Positions 7,441-20,700 of a stretch of 53,586 nucleotides of DNA are shown here, piece after piece (the stretch's first letter is position 1; each line of letters starts with the position of its first letter). The notes below the pieces were generated by a model. That model saw only the letters and a list, made by a program, of their open reading frames with translations. It did no database searches and had not been told where the DNA came from. Position numbers and translations under genes: made by a program. The stretch comes from Streptomyces sp. MH60 (lineage in GTDB: Bacteria > Actinomycetota > Actinomycetes > Streptomycetales > Streptomycetaceae), in the NCBI RefSeq assembly GCF_002939385.1, contig NZ_MULI01000048.1, forward strand, positions 1 to 53,586, read 5' to 3'.

Positions 7441-9567
7441 TCACTCGCCCTTGGCCTTCGCGATGATCTCCTCGGCGACGTTCCGGGGAACCTCGGCGTA
7501 GGAGTCGAACTGCATCGAGTAGCTTGCGCGACCCGACGTCTTGCTGCGGAGGTCCCCGACATAGCCGAACATCTCCGACAGCGGCACGAGGCCCTTCACG
7601 ACGCGGGCACCCATCCGCTCCTCCATGGCCTGGATCTGGCCACGGCGGGAGTTGATGTCACCGATGACGTCGCCCATGTAGTCCTCGGGTGTGGTGACCT
7701 CGACGGCCATCATCGGCTCCAGGAGCACGGGCGAAGCCTTGCGCGCGGCCTCCTTGAACGCCTGCGAACCGGCGATCTTGAAGGCGAGCTCGGAGGAGTC
7801 GACCTCGTGGTAGCCACCGTCGATGAGCGTGACGCGGACGCCCGTCATCTCGTAGCCGGCCAGGATGCCGAACTGCATGGCCTCCTGCGCACCGGCGTCC
7901 ACCGAAGGGATGTACTCCTTCGGGATGCGGCCACCGGTCACCTTGTTCACGAACTCGTACGAGGCGTCGCCGCCCTCGATCGGCTCGATCGCGATCTGCA
8001 CCTTGGCGAACTGACCGGTACCACCGGTCTGCTTCTTGTGGGTGTAGTCCACGCGCTCGACGGTCTTGCGGATCGTCTCACGGTAGGCGACCTGAGGCTT
8101 GCCGACGTTGGCCTCGACCTTGAACTCACGGCGCATGCGGTCGACCAGCACCTCGAGGTGCAGCTCGCCCATACCACCGATGATGGTCTGGCCCGTCTCC
8201 TCGTTCGTGCTGACCTGGAAGGAGGGGTCCTCCTCGGCCAGGCGCTGGATCGCGACGCCGAGCTTCTCCTGGTCGCCCTTCGACTTGGGCTCGATGGCGA
8301 CCTGGATGACCGGCGCCGGGAAGTCCATGGACTCCAGGATGACCGGGCTCTTGTCGTCGGACAGCGTCTCACCGGTGGTGGTCTGCTTCAGACCCATGAC
8401 GGCGACGATGTCACCGGCGCCCACCGACTCGATCTCCTCACGCTTGTTGGCGTGCATGCGGTAGATCTTGCCGATGCGCTCCTTGCGGCCCTTGACGGAG
8501 TTCAGCACCGCGGTGCCGGACTCTAGGCGGCCGGAGTACACCCGGACGAAGGTGAGCTTGCCGAGGTGCGGGTCGCTCATGATCTTGAAGGCGAGCGCGG
8601 CGAGCGGCTCGTCCTCCGACGGCTTGCGCTTGACGACGACCTCGGGGTCCTTGACGTCGTGACCCTCGATGGCCTCGACGTCGAGCGGGGTCGGCAGGTA
8701 GCGCACGACCGCGTCGAGCAGGGGCTGGACGCCCTTGTTCTTGAACGCGGTGCCGCAGAACACCGGGGTGACCGTGGTGTCGCTGGACTTGCCGGAGGCG
8801 ATGGTGATGCGACGGATCGCGGCGTACAGCTGCTCCTCGGTGGGCTCCTCGCCCTCCAGGTACAGCTCCATGATCTCTTCGTCGTTCTCCGCGACGGCCT
8901 CGACCAGCTTGCCGCGCCACTCCTCGGCGGCCTCGGTGTGCGTGGCCGGGATGTCGACGGTGTCGTACATCTCGCCCTTGGCGGCCTCGGCGGACCACAC
9001 GAGCGCCTTCATGCGGACCAGGTCCACGACGCCCTTGAAGTCGGCCTCGGCGCCGATCGGGAGCTGCATGACGAGCGGCTGGGCACCCAGGCGGTCCGAG
9101 ATCATCTCCACGCAGCGGTGGAACTCGGCGCCGGTGCGGTCCAGCTTGTTGACGAAGCAGATACGCGGCACGCCGTAACGGTCGGCCTGACGCCACACCG
9201 TCTCGGACTGCGGCTCGACACCGGCGACACCGTCGAACACGGTCACGGCACCGTCGAGCACCCGCAGGGAACGCTCCACCTCGACGGTGAAGTCGACGTG
9301 CCCCGGGGTGTCGATGATGTTGATCGTGTAGTCGTTGTCCTCGAGCGGCCAGTGACAGGTGGTCGCAGCAGACGTGATCGTGATGCCACGCTCCTGCTCC
9401 TGCTCCATCCAGTCCATCGTGGCGGCGCCGTCGTGGACCTCACCGATCTTGTACGACACGCCGGTGTAGAACAGGATCCGCTCGGTGGTGGTCGTCTTGC
9501 CCGCGTCGATGTGGGCCATGATCCCGATGTTGCGGACCTTGGCCAGGTCAAGTGAAGTGGTAGCCAT
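7441..9567 (-). CDS. fusA: Elongation factor G
   Basis: 708 aa from the ATG at 9567. It is the translocase GTPase of the ribosome. P-loop AHIDAGKTTTTERI is near residue 20, the switch region ERGITITSAATT is followed by DTPGHVDF, and the base-recognition motif is NKLDRTG. Domains II-V follow, including the conserved GGMGELHLEVLVDRMRREF of domain III and SRRGQIQAMEERMG near the C-terminus. The length matches bacterial EF-G. It lies between rpsG and tuf in the str operon. Confidence 0.98.
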   Translation of the reverse strand: MATTSLDLAKVRNIGIMAHIDAGKTTTTERILFYTGVSYKIGEVHDGAATMDWMEQEQERGITITSAATTCHWPLEDNDYTINIIDTPGHVDFTVEVERSLRVLDGAVTVFDGVAGVEPQSETVWRQADRYGVPRICFVNKLDRTGAEFHRCVEMISDRLGAQPLVMQLPIGAEADFKGVVDLVRMKALVWSAEAAKGEMYDTVDIPATHTEAAEEWRGKLVEAVAENDEEIMELYLEGEEPTEEQLYAAIRRITIASGKSSDTTVTPVFCGTAFKNKGVQPLLDAVVRYLPTPLDVEAIEGHDVKDPEVVVKRKPSEDEPLAALAFKIMSDPHLGKLTFVRVYSGRLESGTAVLNSVKGRKERIGKIYRMHANKREEIESVGAGDIVAVMGLKQTTTGETLSDDKSPVILESMDFPAPVIQVAIEPKSKGDQEKLGVAIQRLAEEDPSFQVSTNEETGQTIIGGMGELHLEVLVDRMRREFKVEANVGKPQVAYRETIRKTVERVDYTHKKQTGGTGQFAKVQIAIEPIEGGDASYEFVNKVTGGRIPKEYIPSVDAGAQEAMQFGILAGYEMTGVRVTLIDGGYHEVDSSELAFKIAGSQAFKEAARKASPVLLEPMMAVEVTTPEDYMGDVIGDINSRRGQIQAMEERMGARVVKGLVPLSEMFGYVGDLRSKTSGRASYSMQFDSYAEVPRNVAEEIIAKAKGE

Positions 9568-9606
9568 AAGGCTTCAGTCTTCTCTCGGTCTCGATGTGGG
9601 TAGCGA

Positions 9607-10077
9607 CTACCAGCGGTAGTGCGCGAAGGCCTTGTTGGACTCGGCCATCTTGTGCGTGTCCTCGCGCTTCTTCACAGCGGCACCCAGGCCGTTGGAGGCG
9701 TCGAGGAGCTCGTTGAGCAGACGCTCGGTCATGGTCTTCTCGCGACGGGCGCGGGAGTAACCGACGAGCCAGCGCAGCGCGAGGGTGTTGGCGCGACCGG
9801 GCTTGACCTCGATCGGCACCTGGTACGTCGCACCACCGACACGGCGGGACTTGACCTCGAGGGTCGGCTTGATGTTCTCGAGAGCGCGCTTGAGCGTGAT
9901 GACCGGGTCGTTGCCGGTCTTCTCGCGCAGACCCTCCATGGCGCCGTAGACGATGCGCTCGGCGGTGGAGCGCTTGCCGTTCAGCAGCACCTTGTTGATC
10001 AGGGAGGTCACCAGAGGAGAACCGTAGACCGGGTCGATGATGACCGGGCGCTTCGGGGCGGGGCCCTTACGAGGCAT
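9607..10077 (-). CDS. rpsG: 30S ribosomal protein S7
   Basis: 156 aa, ATG start at 10077, two bases after the rpsL stop, so the two are translationally linked. It is a primary 16S rRNA-binding protein that nucleates assembly of the 30S head. Recognisable blocks are MPRKGPAPKRPVIIDPVYGS, LINKVLLNGKRSTAERI, the RRVGGATYQVPIEV hairpin and the C-terminal HKMAESNKAFAHYRW. In other bacteria S7 is also the translational autoregulator of this operon; no binding site is evident here beyond the conserved gene order. Confidence 0.98.
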   Translation of the reverse strand: MPRKGPAPKRPVIIDPVYGSPLVTSLINKVLLNGKRSTAERIVYGAMEGLREKTGNDPVITLKRALENIKPTLEVKSRRVGGATYQVPIEVKPGRANTLALRWLVGYSRARREKTMTERLLNELLDASNGLGAAVKKREDTHKMAESNKAFAHYRW

Positions 10078-10079
10078 TC

Positions 10080-10451
10080 TTACTTCTCCTTCTTGGCGCC
10101 GTAGCGGCTGCGGGCCTGCTTGCGGTTCTTGACACCCTGGGTGTCGAGGGAGCCGCGGATGATCTTGTAACGAACACCCGGCAGGTCCTTCACACGGCCG
10201 CCGCGCACGAGCACGATGGAGTGCTCCTGCAGGTTGTGCCCCTCACCCGGAATGTAAGCAGTGACCTCGATCCCGCTGGTCAGACGCACACGCGCGACCT
10301 TACGCAGGGCCGAGTTCGGCTTCTTCGGGGTGGTCGTGAACACACGCGTGCAGACGCCACGGCGCTGAGGGGAACCCTCGAGTGCGGGCGTCTTGTTCTT
10401 CTCGACCTTGTCCTGCCGGCCCTTGCGGACCAGCTGCTGGATCGTAGGCAC
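10080..10451 (-). CDS. rpsL: 30S ribosomal protein S12
   Basis: 123 aa from a GTG at 10451 (VPTIQQLVRKGR) preceded by GGAGAAGTA. Upstream in-frame codons were rejected because family members begin exactly here. S12 sits in the decoding centre. The streptomycin-determining residues are wild type: Lys43 in TTTPKKPNSALRK and Lys88 in GGRVKDLPGVRY, so no streptomycin-resistance substitution is present. First gene of the str operon, transcribed from the promoter at 10644-10672. Confidence 0.98.
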   Translation of the reverse strand: MPTIQQLVRKGRQDKVEKNKTPALEGSPQRRGVCTRVFTTTPKKPNSALRKVARVRLTSGIEVTAYIPGEGHNLQEHSIVLVRGGRVKDLPGVRYKIIRGSLDTQGVKNRKQARSRYGAKKEK

Positions 10452-10643
10452 TACTTCTCCGGTTTCTGTGTGCCGAATGGTGGAGCTAACCTGGAACGCC
10501 ACCGACCCACGCGGTCGGGTGTGTCGAAGCCGCGAACTCCGCCCGCGAGACGGAAGGAGACGCGAAATGCGGTGGCCACACACGGCCCCGATGCGGCTGT
10601 AGACACGCACGAGGGCCAGGGCACACCCCAGGCACAAGGTCTG

Positions 10644-10672
10644 AGCGTACCTAGCGCATTCGCTGCGGTCAA
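10644..10672 (-). promoter_or_regulatory. Vegetative promoter of the str operon
   Basis: On the minus strand TTGACC (10672-10667), a 17-bp spacer and TACGCT (10649-10644) match the HrdB/sigma70 consensus well. The predicted transcription start is near 10637, leaving a leader of about 185 nt before rpsL. The leader contains a short CCGACC/GGTCGG hairpin near 10503-10519. Confidence 0.75.
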
Positions 10673-10739
10673 AACAAATGGGCGACACCGGCATACCCGC
10701 CCGGTTCACCCCACTTTGCCCTGCTCGGCGGAAGCCGTC

Positions 10740-11777
10740 TCAGGCCCTCGGCAGCGGGACGCGCCGCGCGTCGTCGTCCGTGCCGTCGGGTGCGGGTCGG
10801 GAGGAGGCCGGGGGTGCGGGCGCCGCCGTGTCGTGGCGGACGAAGTAGGTCGGCCGGTTCTGCACGGCCGTGTATATGCGCCCGACGTATTCACCGAGGA
10901 GGCCGACGCAGACCAGCTGCACGGCGCCGATGAAGACGATGCCGGTGAACAGCGAGGTCCAGCCGGGGACCGTGCGGCCCAGGGCGAACGCGGTCAGCGT
11001 GTAGACCAGCAGCCCCAGGCAGACCAGGAACGCGCCGCCGCCCAGCCAGGTGGCGATGCGCAGCGGGGCCGCGGAGAAGCCGGTGACGCTGTCGACCGCC
11101 AGGCGGATCATCCGCCCCAGCGGGTACTTCGTACGGCCCGCCGTACGCGGAGCGCGCTCGTACGTCACCTGCCCGCTCGGGAAGCCCAGCCAGGGCACCA
11201 GCAGGCGGTACACCCGCTGCTGGTCCGGGAGCGCCTTGAGCGCCTCCACGGCGGCCCGGCTCAGCAGCCGGAAGTCCCCGGCCTGGGCGGGGACCGAGGG
11301 ACCGGCCAGGCGCCGCATGAGCCGGTAGTAGAAGCCCGCCGTCCACCGCTTGAACCCGGAGTCGCTGCTGCGGTCCGCGCGGACCCCGTACACGATGTCG
11401 AGGCCCTCCGCGCGGGCCAGCGCCAGCATGTCGGGGATCTTCTCCGGCGGGTCCTGGAGGTCGGCGTCCAGGCTGACCACGTAGGCGCCGCGGGCCCGGT
11501 CGAGGCCCGCCGTGAGGGCCGCCTGGTGGCCGGAGTTGCGCCGCAGGGCGACCACGCGCAGCTCCGGCCAGCCCAGCCGGAAGGCGTCGAGCAGCTCCGC
11601 CGTGCGGTCGACGCTGCCGTCGTCGACGGCGACGACCTCGTGCGGCACGCCCAGCTCGGTGAGGACCGGACGCAGTCTGGTGACCAGCGCGGGCAGGACG
11701 TCCTCCTCGTTGAACATCGGAATGACGACCGACAGCACGACCGGTTCGTGCCGCTCCGCGTTCCGTCCCTCGGGCAC
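10740..11777 (-). CDS. Family-2 glycosyltransferase, polyprenyl-phosphate sugar synthase type
   Basis: 345 aa from a GTG at 11777 with GGAGGG 7 bp upstream; longer in-frame starts lack a ribosome site. The N-terminal GT-A domain has SVVIPMFNEEDVLPAL, VDDGSVDRTAELL and the metal-binding segment SLDADLQDPPEKIPDM (DxD-like). Two C-terminal membrane helices (about residues 240-300) anchor it, as in GtrB/DPM1-like enzymes that transfer a hexose from a nucleotide sugar to polyprenyl phosphate on the inner membrane face. The divergent neighbour is a PIG-V-like lipid-sugar-dependent transferase, a plausible consumer of the product. The sugar cannot be assigned from sequence. Confidence 0.88.
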   Translation of the reverse strand: MPEGRNAERHEPVVLSVVIPMFNEEDVLPALVTRLRPVLTELGVPHEVVAVDDGSVDRTAELLDAFRLGWPELRVVALRRNSGHQAALTAGLDRARGAYVVSLDADLQDPPEKIPDMLALARAEGLDIVYGVRADRSSDSGFKRWTAGFYYRLMRRLAGPSVPAQAGDFRLLSRAAVEALKALPDQQRVYRLLVPWLGFPSGQVTYERAPRTAGRTKYPLGRMIRLAVDSVTGFSAAPLRIATWLGGGAFLVCLGLLVYTLTAFALGRTVPGWTSLFTGIVFIGAVQLVCVGLLGEYVGRIYTAVQNRPTYFVRHDTAAPAPPASSRPAPDGTDDDARRVPLPRA

Positions 11778-11877
11778 CGCGCCTCCCTCCGCATGACCTT
11801 GAGTACAGATGTGCGACTCTTGTGCGATCTTATGGCAGCAATTGACGGTTGAGGGTGGCCCGAGGGGGATGACAGCC

Positions 11878-13170
11878 ATGGACACGGCTGCCGACGACAC
11901 GGTGACCGACGGGCCGGCCGGCACCGGCGAACGACCGCCCGGCGAGGCCGCGGCACGCTCCTGGCGGAGCTGGCCCCCCGCCCTCCCGGCCGGCGCGCGG
12001 CCCTACCTCGCCCCCCTGGTGCTGTACGGCGTCACCAAGCTCGTCGGCCTCGGGGTCTTCGCCTCCCTCCTGACGTACGCCGGGGACTTCCGGGGGAAGA
12101 ACCCGCGCTTCGGCGGCGGCGCCCACTGGTGGGACGTGCTGGGCACCTGGGACGGCTGGTGGTACCTCCAGGTCGCCGAGCACGGGTACAGCCCCGCCCT
12201 GGTGCGGCTCGGCGGCGACGGCCTGTTCACGGTCCAGCAGAACTCGGTCGCGTTCTTCCCGCTCTACCCGGCGCTCATCCGCATGGTCTCGGAGTCCACC
12301 GGCCTCGGCCTGTACGGCTCCGGGATCCTGGTCTCCGTCCTCACGTCGTTCGTCGCCGCGGCCGGGATCTACGCCGTGATCTCGCTGATCGCGGGAGCGC
12401 GGGCGGGCACCGTCGCGGCCGGGCTGTGGGCGGTGGCGCCCGGCGCGGGCGTCGAGTGGGCGGTGTACTCCGAGTCCCTGTTCGTCGCCATCGCCGCCTG
12501 GGCCTGCTACGCCGTGATGAAGGGGCGCTGGGTGGCGGCGGGCCTGCTGGCCTTCACCGCGGGCCTGAACCGGCCCACCTCCGCCGTCCTCATAGGCGCC
12601 GTGGGCCTCGCCGCGCTGGTGACGCTGGCCCGCCCCGCGTCCCGGCGCGAACACGGCGTACGCGGCCCGGTGTACGCGATGCTCGTCGCGCCGCTCGGCC
12701 TGCTCTCCTACATCGCCTGGGTCGGTTACCGCACCGGCGAGGCCACGGCCTACTTCACCCTCCAGCGCGAGGGCTGGGCCCACTTCTTCGACTACGGCGC
12801 CTACACCTGGGACGTCCTGCGCAACCTCGCGGTGGGCCGCGGCGACTACCCCTTCGCCTTCTCCACCCCGGACCTGCTCTCCCTCCAGCTGGTCCTCGCG
12901 CTGCCCTTCCTGATCGCGCTGATGCTGCGCAGGAAGCCCCCGCTGGTGCTGGTCGCGTACACCCTGGCGACGATCGTCACGGTCCTGGGCACCCAGCAGA
13001 TGTTCGGCAACACGATGCGCTACCTGCTCCCCGCCTTCCCCCTGCTCCTCGCCCCGGCGGCGGCCCTGAGCCGCCTGAAGCTGCCGAGCCTGGTGGTCTT
13101 CTTCACCACGGCCTCGATCGCCTCCGGCTGGTACGCCCACTACGTGATCTTCGAACTGGGCGTGCCGTAG
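11878..13170 (+). CDS. PIG-V-like integral membrane mannosyltransferase
   Basis: 430 aa from the ATG at 11878 (GAGGGGG 9 bp upstream); an in-frame ATG at 11869 abuts that site and is less likely. A ~40-residue cytoplasmic Pro/Ala-rich leader precedes about ten membrane helices. The motif GTWDGWWYLQVAEHGYS is the WDGxWYxxIAxxGY signature of PIG-V/GT-C enzymes, which use polyprenyl-phosphate sugars on the outer face. The C-terminal segments include FGNTMRYLLPAFPLLLAPAAA. It is divergent from the polyprenyl-phosphate glycosyltransferase, separated by ~100 bp. The acceptor (protein, lipid or polymer) is unknown. Confidence 0.82.
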   Translation: MDTAADDTVTDGPAGTGERPPGEAAARSWRSWPPALPAGARPYLAPLVLYGVTKLVGLGVFASLLTYAGDFRGKNPRFGGGAHWWDVLGTWDGWWYLQVAEHGYSPALVRLGGDGLFTVQQNSVAFFPLYPALIRMVSESTGLGLYGSGILVSVLTSFVAAAGIYAVISLIAGARAGTVAAGLWAVAPGAGVEWAVYSESLFVAIAAWACYAVMKGRWVAAGLLAFTAGLNRPTSAVLIGAVGLAALVTLARPASRREHGVRGPVYAMLVAPLGLLSYIAWVGYRTGEATAYFTLQREGWAHFFDYGAYTWDVLRNLAVGRGDYPFAFSTPDLLSLQLVLALPFLIALMLRRKPPLVLVAYTLATIVTVLGTQQMFGNTMRYLLPAFPLLLAPAAALSRLKLPSLVVFFTTASIASGWYAHYVIFELGVP

Positions 13171-13199
13171 CCACCGCGCGGTGCGGCGGCGCCGTCCCG

Positions 13200-13601
13200 T
13201 CACAGCGTGAAGAGCAGCCCCGTCACCGCCGCCACCCACATCGCGCCCATGACGGCCGTCAGGGCCGTGTCGTACCCCACCCGCCGGCTCGCCTCGAACA
13301 GCAGCATCGCGCGCTCCGGCCTCCCCGGCTCGTGGACGACCTCCACCACGTCACCCACCTCCACCGGGGGGACGGAGTACCTCGACGAGCGGACCGTGAG
13401 CTCCTGCCCGGTTCCCGTGGAGTACGTGCAGACCGCCCCCACGTAGCCGCCGCTCGGCCAGTAGTGGCTGATGCATTCGCCCTCGACGCGGGTGCCCGCG
13501 GACTCCAGCCGCTTCGCCTTCCGCAGGGCGTACAGATTGGTGCACAGCACCAACGTCGAGCCGCACACCAGGACGACGAGGATGATTCCTATCGCGAGCA
13601 C
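13200..13601 (-). CDS. DUF3592-like small membrane protein
   Basis: 133 aa from a GTG at 13601 (GGGAG 7 bp upstream). It has an N-terminal helix (AIGIILVVLVCGSTLVLCTNLYAL), then a ~70-residue beta-rich domain (GTRVEGECISHY, YSTGTGQELTVRSS, VGDVVEVVHEPGRPERAML), and a C-terminal helix (LTAVMGAMWVAAVTGLLF). The pattern of a small barrel containing a 'VGDxVxVxYdPxxP' strand between two helices is that of DUF3592. Function is unknown. It converges with the mannosyltransferase and is separated from rpoC by a terminator. Confidence 0.7.
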   Translation of the reverse strand: MLAIGIILVVLVCGSTLVLCTNLYALRKAKRLESAGTRVEGECISHYWPSGGYVGAVCTYSTGTGQELTVRSSRYSVPPVEVGDVVEVVHEPGRPERAMLLFEASRRVGYDTALTAVMGAMWVAAVTGLLFTL

Positions 13602-13680
13602 GTGACAACTCCCAGGGGCGGAGGGCGGATGGTGCGCGGATCGAACGACGCACGTGATTCTGCCCCGCGGTCCGAGCACG

Positions 13681-13719
13681 CCGAAGGGCGGCCACCCACT
13701 CGGGGTGACCGCCCTTCGG
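13681..13719 (-). terminator. Terminator of the rpoBC transcript
   Basis: CCGAAGGGCGG (13681-13691) pairs with CCGCCCTTCGG (13709-13719). One mismatch and a further 5-bp helix close a 5-nt loop. It begins 19 bp after the rpoC stop on the minus strand. The T tract is weak, as is usual in Streptomyces. Confidence 0.75.
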
Positions 13720-13737
13720 TCGTATCAAGCTGCCCGC

Positions 13738-17637
<3,900 letters not shown>

Positions 17638-17696
17638 TATGCGTCAATCCCTCTCAGGGTTGTAAGTCTGTGGTCTGAAACGGGGGTCGCGGGATC

Positions 17697-17725
17697 GGCG
17701 GGGCCTCTGCGGAAGAGGCCCCGCC
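17697..17725 (-). other. Stem-loop in the rpoB-rpoC spacer
   Basis: GGCGGGGCCTCT (17697-17708) pairs perfectly with AGAGGCCCCGCC (17714-17725) around a 5-nt loop, 9 bp after the rpoB stop. There is no U tract. It probably protects the upstream 3' end, marks a processing site or attenuates rpoC rather than terminating fully. Confidence 0.6.
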
Positions 17726-17734
17726 TGACTCCCG

Positions 17735-20700
17735 TCAGACCTCTTCGACGCTGCTCGGCTCGCGCCGCGACAGGTCGATGCCGAGCTCCTCCGCTGCGCG
17801 GAAGACGTCCTCGTCGGTGTCACGCATCTCGATGGACATGCCGTCCGAGGACAGCACCTCCACGTTGAGGCACAGGGACTGCATCTCCTTGATGAGCACC
17901 TTGAAGGACTCGGGGATGCCGGGCTCAGGGATGTTCTCGCCCTTGACGATGGCCTCGTAGACCTTCACGCGGCCGGTCACGTCGTCGGACTTGATGGTCA
18001 GCAGCTCCTGGAGGGCGTACGCGGCGCCGTAAGCCTCCAGCGCCCACACCTCCATCTCACCGAAGCGCTGGCCACCGAACTGGGCCTTACCACCCAGCGG
18101 CTGCTGGGTGATCATCGAGTACGGGCCGGTCGACCGGGCGTGCAGCTTGTCGTCGACCAGGTGGTGGAGCTTGAGGATGTACATGTAGCCGACCGAGATC
18201 GGCTCCGGGAACGGCTCACCGCTGCGGCCGTCGAACAGCCGCGCCTTGCCGGACGGGAGCACCATGCGCTCGCCGTCCCGGTTCGGGATGGTGTGCTGGA
18301 GCAGGCCGGCCAGCTCGTCCTCGCGCGCACCGTCGAAGACCGGGGTGGCGACGTTGGTGCCGGGCTCGACCTTGTCGGCGCCGATGACCTGGAGCCGCTG
18401 CGCCCACTCCTCCGCGAGGCCGGAGACGTCCCAGCCGCGGCTGGCGAGCCAGCCGAGGTGGATCTCCAGGACCTGCCCCGGGTTCATTCGGGACGGGACA
18501 CCCAGCGGGTTCAGGATGATGTCGACGGGCGTGCCGTCCTCCAGGAACGGCATGTCCTCGATCGGGTTGATCTTGGAGATGACGCCCTTGTTGCCGTGCC
18601 GGCCGGCGAGCTTGTCACCGTCGGTGATCTTGCGCTTCTGCGCCACGTACACGCGCACCAGCTGGTTCACACCGGGGGGAAGCTCGTCGCCCTCCTCGCG
18701 GTCGAAGACGCGGACGCCGATGACCTTGCCGATCTCGCCGTGCGGGACCTTCAGCGAGGTGTCGCGGACCTCACGGGCCTTCTCACCGAAGATCGCACGG
18801 AGCAGGCGCTCCTCCGGGGTCAGCTCGGTCTCGCCCTTGGGCGTGACCTTGCCGACCAGGATGTCGCCGGCGACGACCTCGGCACCGATGCGGATGATGC
18901 CGCGCTCGTCGAGGTCGGCGAGGACCTCCTCGGAGACGTTCGGGATGTCCCGGGTGATCTCCTCGGGGCCGAGCTTGGTGTCACGGGCGTCGACCTCGTG
19001 CTCCTCGATGTGGATCGAGGAGAGGACGTCGTCCTGCACGAGGCGCTGCGACAGGATGATCGCGTCCTCGTAGTTGTGACCCTCCCACGGCATGAACGCG
19101 ACCAGCAGGTTCTTGCCGAGCGCCATCTCGCCGTTCTCGGTGGCCGGACCGTCGGCGAGGACCTGGCCCTCGATGACGCGGTCGCCCTCGGAGACGATGA
19201 CCTTCTGGTTGACCGAGGTGCCCTGGTTGGACCGGGAGAACTTGGCCAGGCGGTACGTGATGTACGTGCCGTCGTCGTTGGTCGTGGTGATGTAGTCCGC
19301 GGAGACCTCCTGGACCACACCCGCCTTCTCGGCCTTGACCACGTCACCGGCGTCGGCGGCGGAGCGGTACTCCATGCCGGTGCCGACCAGCGGGGACTCG
19401 CTCTTGATGAGCGGCACGGCCTGACGCATCATGTTCGCGCCCATGAGGGCACGGTTGGCGTCGTCGTGCTCCAGGAACGGGATCATCGCGGTCGCGACCG
19501 ACACCATCTGGCGCGGCGAGACGTCCATGTAGTCGACGTCGTCACCGGGGACGTAGTCGACCTCGCCGCCACGACGGCGGACCAGGACGCGGGCCTCGGC
19601 GAACCGCATGTCGTCGTTGAGCGTGGCGTTGGCCTGCGCGATGACGAAGCGGTCCTCCTCGTCGGCGGTCAGGTAGTCGACGTCGTCGGTGACCTGGCCC
19701 TCGACGACCTTGCGGTACGGCGTCTCGATGAAGCCGAAGGGGTTGATCCGGCCGTACGAGGCGAGCGAGCCGATCAGACCGATGTTCGGGCCTTCGGGCG
19801 TCTCGATCGGGCACATGCGGCCGTAGTGCGACGGGTGGACGTCGCGGACCTCGAAGCCGGCCCGCTCACGGGAGAGACCACCCGGGCCGAGGGCGTTCAG
19901 ACGACGCTTGTGCGTCAGCCCCGACAGCGGGTTGTTCTGGTCCATGAACTGGGACAGCTGGCTGGTGCCGAAGAACTCCTTGATGGAGGCGACGACCGGC
20001 CGGATGTTGATCAGGGTCTGCGGCGTGATCGCCTCGACGTCCTGGGTGGTCATGCGCTCACGCACGACGCGCTCCATACGGGCGAGACCCGTACGGACCT
20101 GGTTCTGGATCAGCTCGCCGACGTTGCGGATGCGGCGGTTGCCGAAGTGGTCGATGTCGTCGGTCTCGACGACGATCTCCCGGCCCGACTCGCCGACCGT
20201 CTCGGTCTCACCGGCGTGCAGCTTCACCAGGTACTTGATGGTGGCGATGACGTCGTCGGTGGTGAGCACGCCGGCGTCCAGCGGCTCGTCCGCGCCGAGC
20301 TTCTTGTTCACCTTGTAGCGGCCGACCTTGGCGAGGTCGTAGCGCTTCGGGTTGAAGTAGAGGTTCTCGAGCAGCGTCTGCGCGGCCTCACGCGTGGGGG
20401 GCTCGCCCGGACGCAGCTTGCGGTAGATGTCGAGCAGCGCGTCGTCCTGGCCCTGGGTGTGGTCCTTCTCCAGGGTGGCGCGCATGGACTCGTACTCGCC
20501 GAACTCCTCCAGGATCTGCTCGGTCGACCAACCGAGAGCCTTGAGCAGGACGGTCACGGACTGCTTGCGCTTGCGGTCGATGCGCACACCGACCATGTCG
20601 CGCTTGTCGATCTCCATCTCCAGCCAGGCACCCCGGGACGGGATGATCTTGGCGGAGAAGATGTCCTTGTCGGACGTCTTGTCGATGGAGGAGTCGAAGT

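Noticed and set aside
9967..10451. Streptomycin-resistance substitutions in rpsL
   Set aside because: Lys43 and Lys88 are both wild type.
10452..10709. N-terminal extension of S12 up to an ATG at 10709
   Set aside because: The family begins at the GTG at 10451 with a proper ribosome site; the extension spans the promoter and leader.
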